Shown here: piece after piece, positions 11,171 to 19,098 of the stretch | Layout: the number at the start of each line of letters is the position of its first letter | Position numbering within the stretch: position 1 is the stretch's first letter | Translations under genes and position numbers: made by a program | The notes under the pieces: model-generated | Seen by the model: the letters and a program-made list of their open reading frames with translations, nothing else | The model's database searches: none | Told to the model about the DNA's origin: nothing | Origin: Myroides indicus | GTDB taxonomy: Bacteria; Bacteroidota; Bacteroidia; Flavobacteriales; Flavobacteriaceae | DNA length: 64,000 nt | Reading direction: 5' to 3' | Assembly (NCBI RefSeq): GCF_004364575.1 | Contig: NZ_SOAG01000003.1 | Span: forward strand, 1-64,000

Positions 11171-11722
11171 TTATTTTATTAAGTCATTAATAATGGCTTC
11201 TTTAATTTTATGGAAATCATAATTATCCGTTACTCTTGACAACTGTTCTGCTCCCAAAATGTTTGTAATAATAATTAGAGCTTTTTTTCTGTCTTCCATA
11301 TCATAATGGAAAAAACCTTGTTGTCTTCCTTCCTTTAAAGTGTCAGTAAGCCAGTTTAATGTGTTATTGGTTAATATTTTTAATTCTGTTTGTACTTCGG
11401 CGGTAAATGTGAAATAATCATTGGAGAGAGATCCTAAAATACTAATCCTGCCTTCAGATTTTGTAATAGAGTAAACAGACAAAAATTTTATAATTTTTTG
11501 AACAGAATCCTTCTCTGATACTTTTTCCTTAAATTTTTCCAATAATATAAGGTGTTTTTGTATGATAGCAATTACCAAAGCTGTTTTGGTAGGAAAATAA
11601 TAGTGTATAGAAGCGTTTTTTATATTTAATTCTTTGGATATATCACTGAAACTAAAAGCATTATATCCTCGCTTTCTAATTAGATTATCGCCTAATAAAA
11701 TTATTTTATCTCTTGTATTCAT
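11171..11722 (-). CDS. TetR/AcrR-family transcriptional regulator
   Basis: A 183-residue regulator with an N-terminal TetR helix-turn-helix (about residues 5-50). Key residues are IRKRGYNAFSFSDISKELNIKNASIHYYFPTKTAL, split here as the RKRGYNAFSF turn and the recognition helix ending IHYYFPTK. The C-terminal ligand domain is divergent, so the effector is unknown. The frame is open 15 codons further upstream, but that would cross its own promoter, so the ATG at 11722 is chosen. The gene overlies a perfect operator-like inverted repeat in its promoter, implying autorepression. The fabF paralogue 5 bases downstream would be repressed with it. An acyl-CoA or fatty-acid ligand is a reasonable guess only. 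Confidence 0.9.
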   Translation of the reverse strand: MNTRDKIILLGDNLIRKRGYNAFSFSDISKELNIKNASIHYYFPTKTALVIAIIQKHLILLEKFKEKVSEKDSVQKIIKFLSVYSITKSEGRISILGSLSNDYFTFTAEVQTELKILTNNTLNWLTDTLKEGRQQGFFHYDMEDRKKALIIITNILGAEQLSRVTDNYDFHKIKEAIINDLIK

Positions 11723-11726
11723 AATA

Positions 11727-11757
11727 CAAATATACCTACTAATAGGTAGGTAAACAA
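11727..11757 (-). promoter_or_regulatory. TetR-fabF promoter with built-in operator
   Basis: On the minus strand, TTG (11755-11757), 20 bases, then TATATTTG (11727-11734) is a near-ideal Bacteroidota promoter ending 4 bases before the TetR ATG. The spacer and -7 edge contain a perfect 7-6-7 inverted repeat at 11733-11752 (TACCTAC-TAATAG-GTAGGTA), a typical TetR operator geometry. Confidence 0.8.
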
Positions 11758-11839
11758 ATTTTTTCAAAAAATATTTTAATACAAGTCATCCAAAAAGGTA
11801 TTCTCCACAAAAATAGAAGTGTTATTAGTTTGATTTGCC

Positions 11840-11847
11840 TATTTTTG
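11840..11847 (+). promoter_or_regulatory. -7 box for the 11.9 kb lipoprotein gene
   Basis: TATTTTTG matches TAnnTTTG and ends 8 bases before the ATG at 11856, implying a very short leader. Confidence 0.5.
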
Positions 11848-11855
11848 TTGTTAAG

Positions 11856-12248
11856 ATGAAAAAAACGATTATTATATCTTTATTGTCAGTATGCGTTTCA
11901 TGTGCCACTTATGAAATGTCACCTGTAAGTTTAAAAAATCAATTAGAAAACAGCTCTATGGTCGAAAAAAAGATTAGCTTAAATGCTTTGCCAATTTTTT
12001 TTAATTCTTCGTATAACGCATTACAACTCGATTCTTTAGAAGTATTTGATAAAAAAGGAAATAAAATTTATTTACATAATTCGCCTTCTATCGAAATTTG
12101 CGTTATCGATTTTAAAGGAGAAAAATTTACCATGTATTTTGACACCGTAGTTATTGAAAATGATACGTTAATTGGCAGCAGGTCACAATTTATGCCAAAT
12201 ATCAAACACAGAGTTCCATTCAATACTTTGTCTAAAATTTTTATCTAA
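11856..12248 (+). CDS. Small lipoprotein, unknown function
   Basis: A 130-residue protein with a lipoprotein-type signal (MKKTIIISLLSVCVSC; the lipidated Cys is probably residue 16 of the chosen start, with a second Cys at 13). The mature part is mostly β-strand-like with no cysteine pattern or known motif (KGNKIYLHNSPSIEICVIDFKGEK). I recognise no family. The ATG at 11856 is preferred over an in-frame TTG/ATT region upstream that overlaps the promoter box. It is transcribed with, and 44 bases before, the nitronate monooxygenase-like gene, although the functional link is unclear. It is probably anchored in the outer membrane facing the periplasm. Confidence 0.6.
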   Translation: MKKTIIISLLSVCVSCATYEMSPVSLKNQLENSSMVEKKISLNALPIFFNSSYNALQLDSLEVFDKKGNKIYLHNSPSIEICVIDFKGEKFTMYFDTVVIENDTLIGSRSQFMPNIKHRVPFNTLSKIFI

Positions 12249-12292
12249 GACGGCAAAAAAGGATTCAAAAATTCCAATTAAAAAAATAAAAT

Positions 12293-13231
12293 ATGAACAG
12301 AATCACACAATTATTCAATATAAAATACCCGGTTATTCAAGGAGGAATGATTTGGAACAGCGGCTACAAATTGGCAAGTGCAGTGAGCAATGCAGGCGGA
12401 TTAGGATTAATCGGAGCCGGATCCATGTATCCCGAAGTTTTGAGAGAACACATCCAAAAGTGTAAAAAAACAACTGATAAACCATTCGGAGTAAACGTTC
12501 CCATGCTTTATCCCGATATTGAAGAGATTATGAATATTATTGTAGATGAAGGCGTAAAAATCGTATTCACTTCGGCGGGAAACCCAAAAACGTGGACAAC
12601 TTGGCTAAAGGAAAAAGGAATTACAGTAGCACACGTAGTCAGTTCTTCTAAATTTGCCTTAAAAGCTCAAGAAGCGGGTGTGGATGCAATAGTTGCCGAG
12701 GGGTTCGAAGCAGGCGGGCACAACGGAAGAGAAGAAACTACCACATTGACTTTAATTCCAATGGTTAGAGATAAAATTTCAATTCCTTTAATTGCAGCAG
12801 GAGGAATTGCTACGGGACGAGGAATGCTGGCTGCTATGGTTTTAGGTGCAGACGGCGTACAAATGGGAACAAGATTTGCTGCTTCGGTAGAAAGTTCATC
12901 TCATCCCGAATTTAAGAACCTTTTGCTGAAAACAGAGGAAGGCGGTACAATGGTTAGCTTAAAAGAATTAGCTCCCGTTAGACTCATTAAAAACGATTTT
13001 TATCAACAACTGCAAGAGCTATATGCGACTTGCCCGACAACAGAAGAATTAAAGAATTTTTTGGGTAGGGGAAGAGCCAAAAAAGGAATGTTTGAAGGAG
13101 ACTTAGTTAATGGCGAATTAGAAATAGGACAAATTGTAGGAGTTATTGATCAAATAGATACAGTAGAAAATATCATAACAAATATTATTGAGGAATTTGA
13201 AACTGCTAAAAAAAGTGATTATAGCTTTTAA
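12293..13231 (+). CDS. Nitronate monooxygenase / FabK-like flavoprotein
   Basis: An FMN-dependent TIM-barrel protein of the nitronate monooxygenase-enoyl reductase II superfamily. The sequence shows the N-terminal PVIQGGMIW segment, the SNAGGLGLIGAG glycine motif, and EGFEAGGHNG with the conserved His near residue 146. The C-terminal FMN-phosphate site is in IPLIAAGGIATGRG and LGADGVQMGTRF. Length is 312 aa, normal for both branches. Nitronate oxidation (detoxifying propionate-3-nitronate) and the FabK enoyl-ACP reductase reaction cannot be separated confidently by eye. The HNG motif and the absence of neighbouring fatty-acid genes favour the monooxygenase-like group. Confidence 0.8.
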   Translation: MNRITQLFNIKYPVIQGGMIWNSGYKLASAVSNAGGLGLIGAGSMYPEVLREHIQKCKKTTDKPFGVNVPMLYPDIEEIMNIIVDEGVKIVFTSAGNPKTWTTWLKEKGITVAHVVSSSKFALKAQEAGVDAIVAEGFEAGGHNGREETTTLTLIPMVRDKISIPLIAAGGIATGRGMLAAMVLGADGVQMGTRFAASVESSSHPEFKNLLLKTEEGGTMVSLKELAPVRLIKNDFYQQLQELYATCPTTEELKNFLGRGRAKKGMFEGDLVNGELEIGQIVGVIDQIDTVENIITNIIEEFETAKKSDYSF

Positions 13232-13292
13232 ATTTCGGATATTTTTTTTTAGAAATAAATTATTTTATAATCGGATATTCTAAAAATAATAT

Positions 13293-13322
13293 TTGTTTTT
13301 TTATACAATTTTCATACATTTA
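13293..13322 (+). promoter_or_regulatory. acs promoter
   Basis: TTG at 13293-13295, 19 bases, then TACATTTA at 13315-13322 (one mismatch to TAnnTTTG), 37 bases before the acs ATG. Two copies of TCGGATATT lie just upstream, at about 13235 and 13271. Confidence 0.6.
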
Positions 13323-13359
13323 GAAATTAAAAATTACTTACAAAAGACTTAAGCAGTTT

Positions 13360-15267
13360 ATGAGTTATTACAAAATTGAAAATTTAGAGCAATATTTTAA
13401 ACACTATAAAAAATCTGTAAGAGAACCCAGAAAATTTTGGGGAAAAATAGCGGAGGAAAACTTTGTTTGGTATCAAGCTTGGGATAAAGTTTTTGAATTT
13501 GATATGGAAGAAGCTCGATTTGAGTGGTTTACCAATGCCAAATTAAATATTGTGAAAAATTGTATAGATCGTCATCTGGCAAAAAGAGGAGAAAAAACAG
13601 CTATTATTTTTGAACCCAATAACCCTGAAGAAAAAGAGCAAAGAATAAGTTACAATGACTTATATGCCAGAGTATCAAAGATGGCAAATGTTTTAAAAGA
13701 TCAGGGAATTAAAAAAGGGGATAGGGTGTGTATTTATTTGCCTATGATTCCCGAGTTAGCTATCTCTATGCTTGCCTGTGCCAGAATCGGAGCAATACAC
13801 AGTGTAATATTTGCAGGTTTTTCTTCTTCCGCCATTTCTAAAAGAATTACCAATTCAGAATGTAAGTTTGTTATCACATCCGATGGCAGTTTCAGAGGTA
13901 ATAAAAAAATTCCTTTAAAACCCATTATCGATGAAGCACTACTTGAATGTGAGTCTGTGGAGAAAGTTTTAGTTGTCAACCGTGCGGGAATTGATATCAA
14001 AATGATGGAAGGAAGAGATTTATGGCTGGAACCTCTTTTAGAACAAGCTTCTCCTAATCACGTTGCTCAGGTTATGGATTCTGAAGATCCGTTGTTTATT
14101 TTATATACATCCGGTTCTACGGGAGTGCCTAAAGGAATGGTTCATACAACAGCGGGATATATGGTTCAAACCGCCTATTCTTTTAAAAATGTTTTTGATT
14201 ATAAAGAAAATGATATTTTTTGGTGTACCGCAGATTGTGGCTGGATTACAGGGCATTCGTATATCGTATATGGTCCGCTTTTAAATGGTGCAACTACTGT
14301 TCTTTTTGAAGGAGTTCCGTCTTATCCTAACCCAAGCAGATTTTGGGATATTATTGATAAATATAAAGTTACTCAATTTTATACGGCACCAACTGCTATA
14401 CGCGCTTTAATGACAGAAGATTACAGTTATGTAAATTCTCATGACCTATCAAGTTTGAGAGTAATAGGATCTGTAGGTGAGCCTATTAATGAAGAAGCAT
14501 GGCACTGGTATAATGATCATGTAGGAAAGAAAAAATGTCCAATCGTGGATACGTGGTGGCAAACAGAAACCGGAAGTATTTTAATTTCTCCTTTGCCTTT
14601 TATTACGCCAACTAAACCTACTTATGCCACTTTGCCATTACCTGGAATTCAAGCTGTATTAATGGACGATAAAAGAAACGAGATTGAAGAAAATCAAATA
14701 GACGGTTCATTGTGTATTAAGTTTCCATGGCCATCCATGGCGAGAACGATTTGGGGAGATCACAAAAGATATAAAGAAACCTATTTTTCCCAATTTCCTG
14801 GAAAATATTTTACAGGAGATGGTGCGTTGAGAGATGAAGTAGGCTACTACCGGATTACAGGACGAGCAGATGATGTTGTGATTGTTTCCGGGCATAATTT
14901 GGGAACAGCGCCTATTGAAGATGCCATTAATGAGCACCCTGCGGTTGCAGAAAGTGCGGTTGTAGGATATAAACACGATATTAAAGGTAATGCTTTATAT
15001 GGTTATATTACCTTAAAGATGGAAGGGGAGTACAGGGATCGTGAAAATCTAAAGAAAGAAATCAATCAATATATCTCCAGCCACATTGGACCAATTGCTA
15101 AATTAGATAAAATACAGTTTGTTGAAGCATTGCCTAAAACCAGATCTGGTAAAATTATGCGTAGAATCTTGCGATCAATAGCTAATGGAGAGACTAAAGA
15201 TTTTGGAGATATTTCCACTTTAATTAATCCGGAAGAAATTGAAAAAATTATTACTAAAACAATTTAA
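13360..15267 (+). CDS. acs: Acetyl-CoA synthetase (AMP-forming)
   Basis: Activates acetate to acetyl-CoA through acetyl-AMP. The ANL-superfamily P-loop is YTSGSTGVPKGMVHT (about residue 248). The motif DTWWQTETGS, the hinge region near YFTGDGALRDEVGYY and the C-terminal catalytic-lysine motif PKTRSGKIMRRILR (about residue 602) are all present. That lysine is the usual target of reversible acetylation. The length of 635 aa fits Acs rather than medium-chain ligases. The gene is monocistronic, with its own promoter and a strong terminator shared with the convergent EamA gene. Confidence 0.95.
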   Translation: MSYYKIENLEQYFKHYKKSVREPRKFWGKIAEENFVWYQAWDKVFEFDMEEARFEWFTNAKLNIVKNCIDRHLAKRGEKTAIIFEPNNPEEKEQRISYNDLYARVSKMANVLKDQGIKKGDRVCIYLPMIPELAISMLACARIGAIHSVIFAGFSSSAISKRITNSECKFVITSDGSFRGNKKIPLKPIIDEALLECESVEKVLVVNRAGIDIKMMEGRDLWLEPLLEQASPNHVAQVMDSEDPLFILYTSGSTGVPKGMVHTTAGYMVQTAYSFKNVFDYKENDIFWCTADCGWITGHSYIVYGPLLNGATTVLFEGVPSYPNPSRFWDIIDKYKVTQFYTAPTAIRALMTEDYSYVNSHDLSSLRVIGSVGEPINEEAWHWYNDHVGKKKCPIVDTWWQTETGSILISPLPFITPTKPTYATLPLPGIQAVLMDDKRNEIEENQIDGSLCIKFPWPSMARTIWGDHKRYKETYFSQFPGKYFTGDGALRDEVGYYRITGRADDVVIVSGHNLGTAPIEDAINEHPAVAESAVVGYKHDIKGNALYGYITLKMEGEYRDRENLKKEINQYISSHIGPIAKLDKIQFVEALPKTRSGKIMRRILRSIANGETKDFGDISTLINPEEIEKIITKTI

Positions 15268-15281
15268 AACTATTATAATTT

Positions 15282-15319
15282 AAAAAAAGTTGAGTAAGTT
15301 TTCTTACTCGACTTTTTTT
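15282..15319. terminator. Bidirectional terminator between acs and the EamA transporter
   Basis: A 17-bp stem with one G-T wobble (AAAAAAAGTTGAGTAAG / CTTACTCGACTTTTTTT) and a TTTT loop. Its right end overlaps the first bases of the EamA stop codon. Confidence 0.85.
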
Positions 15320-16193
15320 ATAGCTGTGTATAAACAATTAATGACACAGCTATTACAGCCATGGCTAAACCAATTAGATTTTGTTTAGTTAACCTTTCTT
15401 TAAAGAAAAAATATCCCACAGCAGTTCCTAATAAAATTACTCCGAAATTCATTCCTGCGAATACAGTAGTAGGATTGTTCGCAAAAATCTGATGTGCTTT
15501 CATATAAAACAAAATATTTATAAAGTTTAGTATTCCTAACGGTAAACCAAAAAATACTGTATATTTTGAAATAGCAAAAGATGATTGTTTAAATAAAGTT
15601 AGCAATAAATTGATTAAAACAGAGACTATTAATGCACACAAAAACACATAAAACAAACTGCTTGTATATGGGATTGAAGAATATAAAGCCAATTTCTTAA
15701 AGAATATGTCAATAATACCAAACCCTATAAAAACGCTAATTGGAAAAAAAATGATAGCCTTTTTGTGTTCATTAAGAATGTTTTTTTTACGTTCTTTATT
15801 GAGAATAAAATATATAGATAATAATCCTATTAAAAGTGCGATATATCTTAGATTAGATATTTGTTCTTTAAATAAAAATATAGAGGCAAGAATAGGTATA
15901 AAAAGAGACATTCTTTGAGCAAGATCAGTTTTTATAATGCCTGAATATAAAATTGAATAATAAAGTGTTACAAAGATGAGCGGCAATAAAACAGATAAAG
16001 GAATAATAATTTCAACAGGCAAATCATTTGGGATATTCCATACAGATGGCTTAAAATAAAAATAAGATAATAAAACTGTAGCCATATAGTTTACAATTAT
16101 CATTTGTTTAATATCTGTTTTAAAGCGTTTTGATATTTTAAGTAATATACCGACTGATACACTTCCTAAAATACTTAAAATGAGATATAGCAT
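15318..16193 (-). CDS. EamA-family (drug/metabolite) transporter
   Basis: A 291-residue inner-membrane protein with about ten hydrophobic segments in two five-helix halves, the classic DMT/EamA layout. The C-terminal half ends in FAGMNFGVILLGTAVGYFFFKERLTKQNLIGLAMAVIAVSLIVY, whose FKE..T..N..G motif is the EamA signature; the first half has the parallel FLFKEQISNLRYIALLIGL. Substrates of this family (amino acids, metabolites, drugs) cannot be told from sequence. It stands alone between acs and a small conserved gene. Its start ATG is preceded by an AT-rich divergent region. Confidence 0.85.
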   Translation of the reverse strand: MLYLILSILGSVSVGILLKISKRFKTDIKQMIIVNYMATVLLSYFYFKPSVWNIPNDLPVEIIIPLSVLLPLIFVTLYYSILYSGIIKTDLAQRMSLFIPILASIFLFKEQISNLRYIALLIGLLSIYFILNKERKKNILNEHKKAIIFFPISVFIGFGIIDIFFKKLALYSSIPYTSSLFYVFLCALIVSVLINLLLTLFKQSSFAISKYTVFFGLPLGILNFINILFYMKAHQIFANNPTTVFAGMNFGVILLGTAVGYFFFKERLTKQNLIGLAMAVIAVSLIVYTQL

Positions 16194-16343
16194 TGGGGTA
16201 AATTCTAAATTACTTTTGCAAAAGTATAAAAATAGAGAATATTAAATAATCTATTTTACATAATATATATTATAAGTAAAAAAACACGGTGCAAAATAAT
16301 GAACTTTTTCAGCTAAAAATATTTATATACTCATTGAAAAGTT

Positions 16344-16351
16344 TACTTTTG
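16344..16351 (+). promoter_or_regulatory. -7 promoter box before the 16.4 kb gene
   Basis: TACTTTTG matches TAnnTTTG, 34 bases before the GTG start proposed for the next gene. No -33 TTG at the usual distance was found. Confidence 0.5.
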
Positions 16352-16385
16352 TAGCAAATAAATTTTGTACCTAAATAATTTTACT

Positions 16386-16754
16386 GTGGAAAACGCTAAT
16401 GCATTAAAATTGATCAAAAAAATTCAATCTGATCTTATCACTGAAGGACTTGTTATTGAAAACATTGTTTCTGATTTAAAAAAATTAAGAGAATACGCTT
16501 TATTAGAAGAAAAACCGGTTTTGGTAAAAGCGATTCGATTAACCTATGAACACATTTTAGAAAATGAAGCCTTCCTGATTGGCATACCAAATGACGAACC
16601 TATTGAAGAAGATCAAATTATCAATAATGAAGAAGCAGATGAAGAAAATAATTTAGAGAGCTTACAATATATATTGTCTTTATTTAAGGATATTGAAAAC
16701 AAGCATAACTTAGCAGATTTAAGAGAATACAACACTAAACTTCAATCTTTCTAA
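16386..16754 (+). CDS. Conserved acidic helical protein, unknown function
   Basis: An acidic, probably all-helical cytoplasmic protein of about 122 residues. The first two thirds (NALKLIKKIQSDLITEGL to RLTYEHILEN) read like paired helices with regular leucines. A Glu/Asn-rich linker (EEDQIINNEEADEEN) then leads to a final helix (SLQYILSLFKDIEN). I recall similar uncharacterised proteins in Flavobacteria beginning MEN or MKN. That argues for the GTG at 16386 (V-ENANALKL), rather than the TTG 21 bases upstream. It is single-gene, with its own -7 box and a following hairpin. Confidence 0.65.
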   Translation: MENANALKLIKKIQSDLITEGLVIENIVSDLKKLREYALLEEKPVLVKAIRLTYEHILENEAFLIGIPNDEPIEEDQIINNEEADEENNLESLQYILSLFKDIENKHNLADLREYNTKLQSF

Positions 16755-16789
16755 AAAAATTATTATTTTTAATCTTAAAAGTAAACCAG

Positions 16790-16828
16790 CCCAAAAATTA
16801 ACTTTAAAAAGTTTGTTTTTGGGTTTTG
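16790..16828 (+). terminator. Terminator-like hairpin
   Basis: CCCAAAAA at 16790-16797 pairs with TTTTTGGG at 16816-16823, with inner AACTT/AAGTT pairing, followed by TTTTG. It lies 35 bases after the preceding gene. Confidence 0.55.
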
Positions 16829-16878
16829 ATATATAAATACAAATCATATTTTAGCTCAAATTTATAAAGACCATACAA

Positions 16879-17166
16879 ATGCTTAAACTTTTTAAAAACG
16901 TAGCTCTTTTAGAAGGAATTTCACTTCTGGTACTTCTGTTCATTGCCATGCCTTTAAAATACTTTTTAGACCAGCCCGGAGCAGTCAGAATTGTAGGAAT
17001 GGCTCACGGTATACTCTTTGTTATATATATAGTAATGGCAACCGTACTAAAAATAGATGAAAAATGGAGTTTTAAAAAATATGCAATTATTTGTGCTGCT
17101 TCTGTACTCCCGTTTGGTACATTTATTATGGAATACAAAATGTTTAATCAAAACAAAGTAAAATAA
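16879..17166 (+). CDS. DUF3817 membrane protein
   Basis: A 95-residue integral membrane protein of the DUF3817 type: LLEGISLLVLLFIAMPLKY forms the first helix, VGMAHGILFVIYIVMA the second and YAIICAASVLPFGTFIMEYK the third. Family function is unknown. The last residues (NKVK) and the stop codon are encoded by the left arm of a perfect 22-bp inverted repeat. The right arm encodes the same C-terminus for the convergent NUDIX gene. There is no clear operon partner. Confidence 0.85.
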   Translation: MLKLFKNVALLEGISLLVLLFIAMPLKYFLDQPGAVRIVGMAHGILFVIYIVMATVLKIDEKWSFKKYAIICAASVLPFGTFIMEYKMFNQNKVK

Positions 17167-17199
17167 AAGCGGGATATCCGCTTTTATTTTACTTTGTTT
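17151..17199. terminator. Perfect 22-bp inverted repeat, bidirectional terminator inside two coding ends
   Basis: Arms at 17151-17172 and 17178-17199 are exact reverse complements around a 5-base loop (GATAT), with GC-rich centre and A/T-rich flanks suited to termination in both directions. The arms contain the last codons and stops of both convergent genes, so both proteins end in NKVK. Confidence 0.85.
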
Positions 17200-17603
17200 A
17201 AAGCATCGGTTATAATTTGTAAATGGTCAAAAGCCAATGGGGGCAGATTATTAACAGCAAACCATTTTAATTCTTTTGCATCATCTGCTGCTTTTCCTTC
17301 CACAATTTCCTCTACCCTTCCACAATAGGCAATTGTAACGATATGTGATCTGGGATCTCTATGTGGTTTACCATAAGCTCCTATTTGACTCAATTTCTCT
17401 ACAGTCAAAGAAGTTTCTTCTTTTAACTCTCTTTTAGCTGCATCTTCTAAATCTTCATTTTCATCTACAAAACCTCCCGGCAAAGCCCAAAAATTTTTAA
17501 AAGGTTCATTTTTTCTTTTTATTAAAAGAATTTTATCATATTCCGCAGTTTTTTTTAAAATAATTACATCAACAGTGACAAATATATTAGAAACATAACC
17601 CAT
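17184..17603 (-). CDS. NUDIX hydrolase
   Basis: A 139-residue hydrolase of nucleoside-diphosphate-linked substrates. The NUDIX box is complete: GGFVDENEDLEDAAKRELKEET (about residues 43-64) with the metal-binding REL.EE glutamates. The preceding segment NFWALPGG and the general layout (ILLIKRKNEPFKNFW) fit the ADP-ribose/sugar-nucleotide subgroup often annotated in NAD or sugar salvage, but the substrate cannot be decided. The last four residues lie in the terminator repeat shared with the DUF3817 gene. Confidence 0.9.
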   Translation of the reverse strand: MGYVSNIFVTVDVIILKKTAEYDKILLIKRKNEPFKNFWALPGGFVDENEDLEDAAKRELKEETSLTVEKLSQIGAYGKPHRDPRSHIVTIAYCGRVEEIVEGKAADDAKELKWFAVNNLPPLAFDHLQIITDALNKVK

Positions 17604-17693
17604 AACGTTAATTAATTTTCATAAATCAATAAATATATAAAACAAATATCACATTTTTTTTTATTTTATGCTTTATAATTTAAAAGTTTAGAT

Positions 17694-17701
17694 TATATTT
17701 G
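17694..17701 (+). promoter_or_regulatory. -7 box of the OmpA-family gene
   Basis: TATATTTG matches TAnnTTTG, 63 bases before the ATG at 17765, leaving a leader of roughly 55 bases, longer than at most genes here. No -33 TTG was found. Confidence 0.5.
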
Positions 17702-17764
17702 TCCCATGTAAGCGGTTAATCTACTAGGATTAATCAAAAATTAGTGGAAATTAAAAATACTATT

Positions 17765-19006
17765 ATGAAGAAAATCACATTACCATTATTAGCGTCTTTG
17801 TTTGCCTTTGGAATGGTAAACGCACAGGACAAACCTTACAACAAATGGTCTATTGACTTGAATGGTGGATTTGCTAAACCAGCTAGAACACTTTCACCAG
17901 GCTATTCAGCCGAAACTTTCAAAAACCTTCATCTGGACGGAGGAGTGCGTTATAGTCTTAACAACAAATTTGGTGTAAAAGCTTCTTTTGGTTATGATAA
18001 AATCGATAATTGGACGAACAATGCAAATTTAGAATCCTCTTATTATAGAACAAGTCTAGAAGGTGTAGTGAATTTGGGACGAATTTTAAATTTTGAAAAT
18101 TGGACAAAAGTAATAAATGTTCAAGCACATGCAGGAGGAGGATACTCTTGGTTAACAGGAGATGCTTTTTCAGGAAATGACAAAATGGGGCATTTAATGG
18201 CAGGGTTGACAGGACAAGTTAAACTTCATAGAAGAATAGCCCTAAATGCTGATTTTACAGTAATTCAAAATACACAACAAGATAAAAATTGGGATGGATT
18301 AAGCAACACAAATCGTTCTGTTTTTCAAGGAACAATGTTTAATGCAACGGTTGGTCTTTCTATCTACTTAGGTAAGCACGCTCAACACGCCGACTGGTAT
18401 TCTGAAGAAAGTCAAATACAAAACCAATTATCTGATTTGGATAACAGATTGTCAAGAGTTGAAGATATGTTAGTTGACTCTGACGGAGATGGTGTGCCAG
18501 ATTATTTAGATTTAGAGCCAAATACTCCAGCAGGTGCTTTAGTTGATTCAAGAGGTAGAAATATCGACAAAAACAACAATGGTATAGCTGATAATATTGA
18601 AGCTTATTTGGCTGAAAAATACGCTAAAGCTGGCGACCAAAAAATGAGTGCTGACGATGCAGCTGTTGTTAAAGAGTTGGTAAACAAAGGATATGTAGCT
18701 GTTTATTTTGACTTTGATAAAGCACAGCCTTCTTCAACAGACGGAATAAATTTCATTGTTACTTATTTGAAAAACAATCCATCTGCTTCAGTTGACGTAA
18801 TTGGATATGCAGATGCAGTTGGAAATAAAGAATACAACAATAAATTATCTGAAAGACGTGCTAAATCTGTTAGTGAAATTTTAACGAAAGCAGGTATCAG
18901 TTCTTCTAGAATCAATACTATTGGAAATGGAGTTGATGACAGCGTAGCAAAAGATTCTTCTTCTGCACGTAAGATTGCAAGAAAAGTTGTTTTCAAAATC
19001 AAATAA
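17765..19006 (+). CDS. OmpA-family outer-membrane protein with type-3 repeat linker
   Basis: A 413-residue major outer-membrane protein. In order it has a signal peptide ending VNAQ (about residue 20) and an N-terminal β-barrel of about 200 residues with alternating strands and aromatic ends. A short coiled segment (SDLDNRLSRVEDMLVD) and a calcium-binding thrombospondin-type-3-like linker (DSDGDGVPDYLDLEPNTP) follow. Last is a C-terminal OmpA peptidoglycan-binding domain (YFDFDKAQPSS; VIGYADAVGNKEYNNKLSERRAKSV). It probably anchors the outer membrane to the cell wall. Start is the ATG seven codons inside the longer open frame, where the signal peptide begins. It is monocistronic with its own promoter and terminator. 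Confidence 0.93.
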   Translation: MKKITLPLLASLFAFGMVNAQDKPYNKWSIDLNGGFAKPARTLSPGYSAETFKNLHLDGGVRYSLNNKFGVKASFGYDKIDNWTNNANLESSYYRTSLEGVVNLGRILNFENWTKVINVQAHAGGGYSWLTGDAFSGNDKMGHLMAGLTGQVKLHRRIALNADFTVIQNTQQDKNWDGLSNTNRSVFQGTMFNATVGLSIYLGKHAQHADWYSEESQIQNQLSDLDNRLSRVEDMLVDSDGDGVPDYLDLEPNTPAGALVDSRGRNIDKNNNGIADNIEAYLAEKYAKAGDQKMSADDAAVVKELVNKGYVAVYFDFDKAQPSSTDGINFIVTYLKNNPSASVDVIGYADAVGNKEYNNKLSERRAKSVSEILTKAGISSSRINTIGNGVDDSVAKDSSSARKIARKVVFKIK

Positions 19007-19033
19007 TTAAAAAAACAATTTTAAACATACTGC

Positions 19034-19062
19034 TAAGAGCGCAAGATAATCTTGCGCTCTTA
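19034..19062 (+). terminator. Rho-independent terminator after the OmpA gene
   Basis: A perfect 13-bp stem (TAAGAGCGCAAGA / TCTTGCGCTCTTA) with a TAA loop, followed by a TTTTTT run. Confidence 0.9.
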
Positions 19063-19098
19063 TTTTTTATAGCTAACTTTGTATGAAGTTATAAATAT

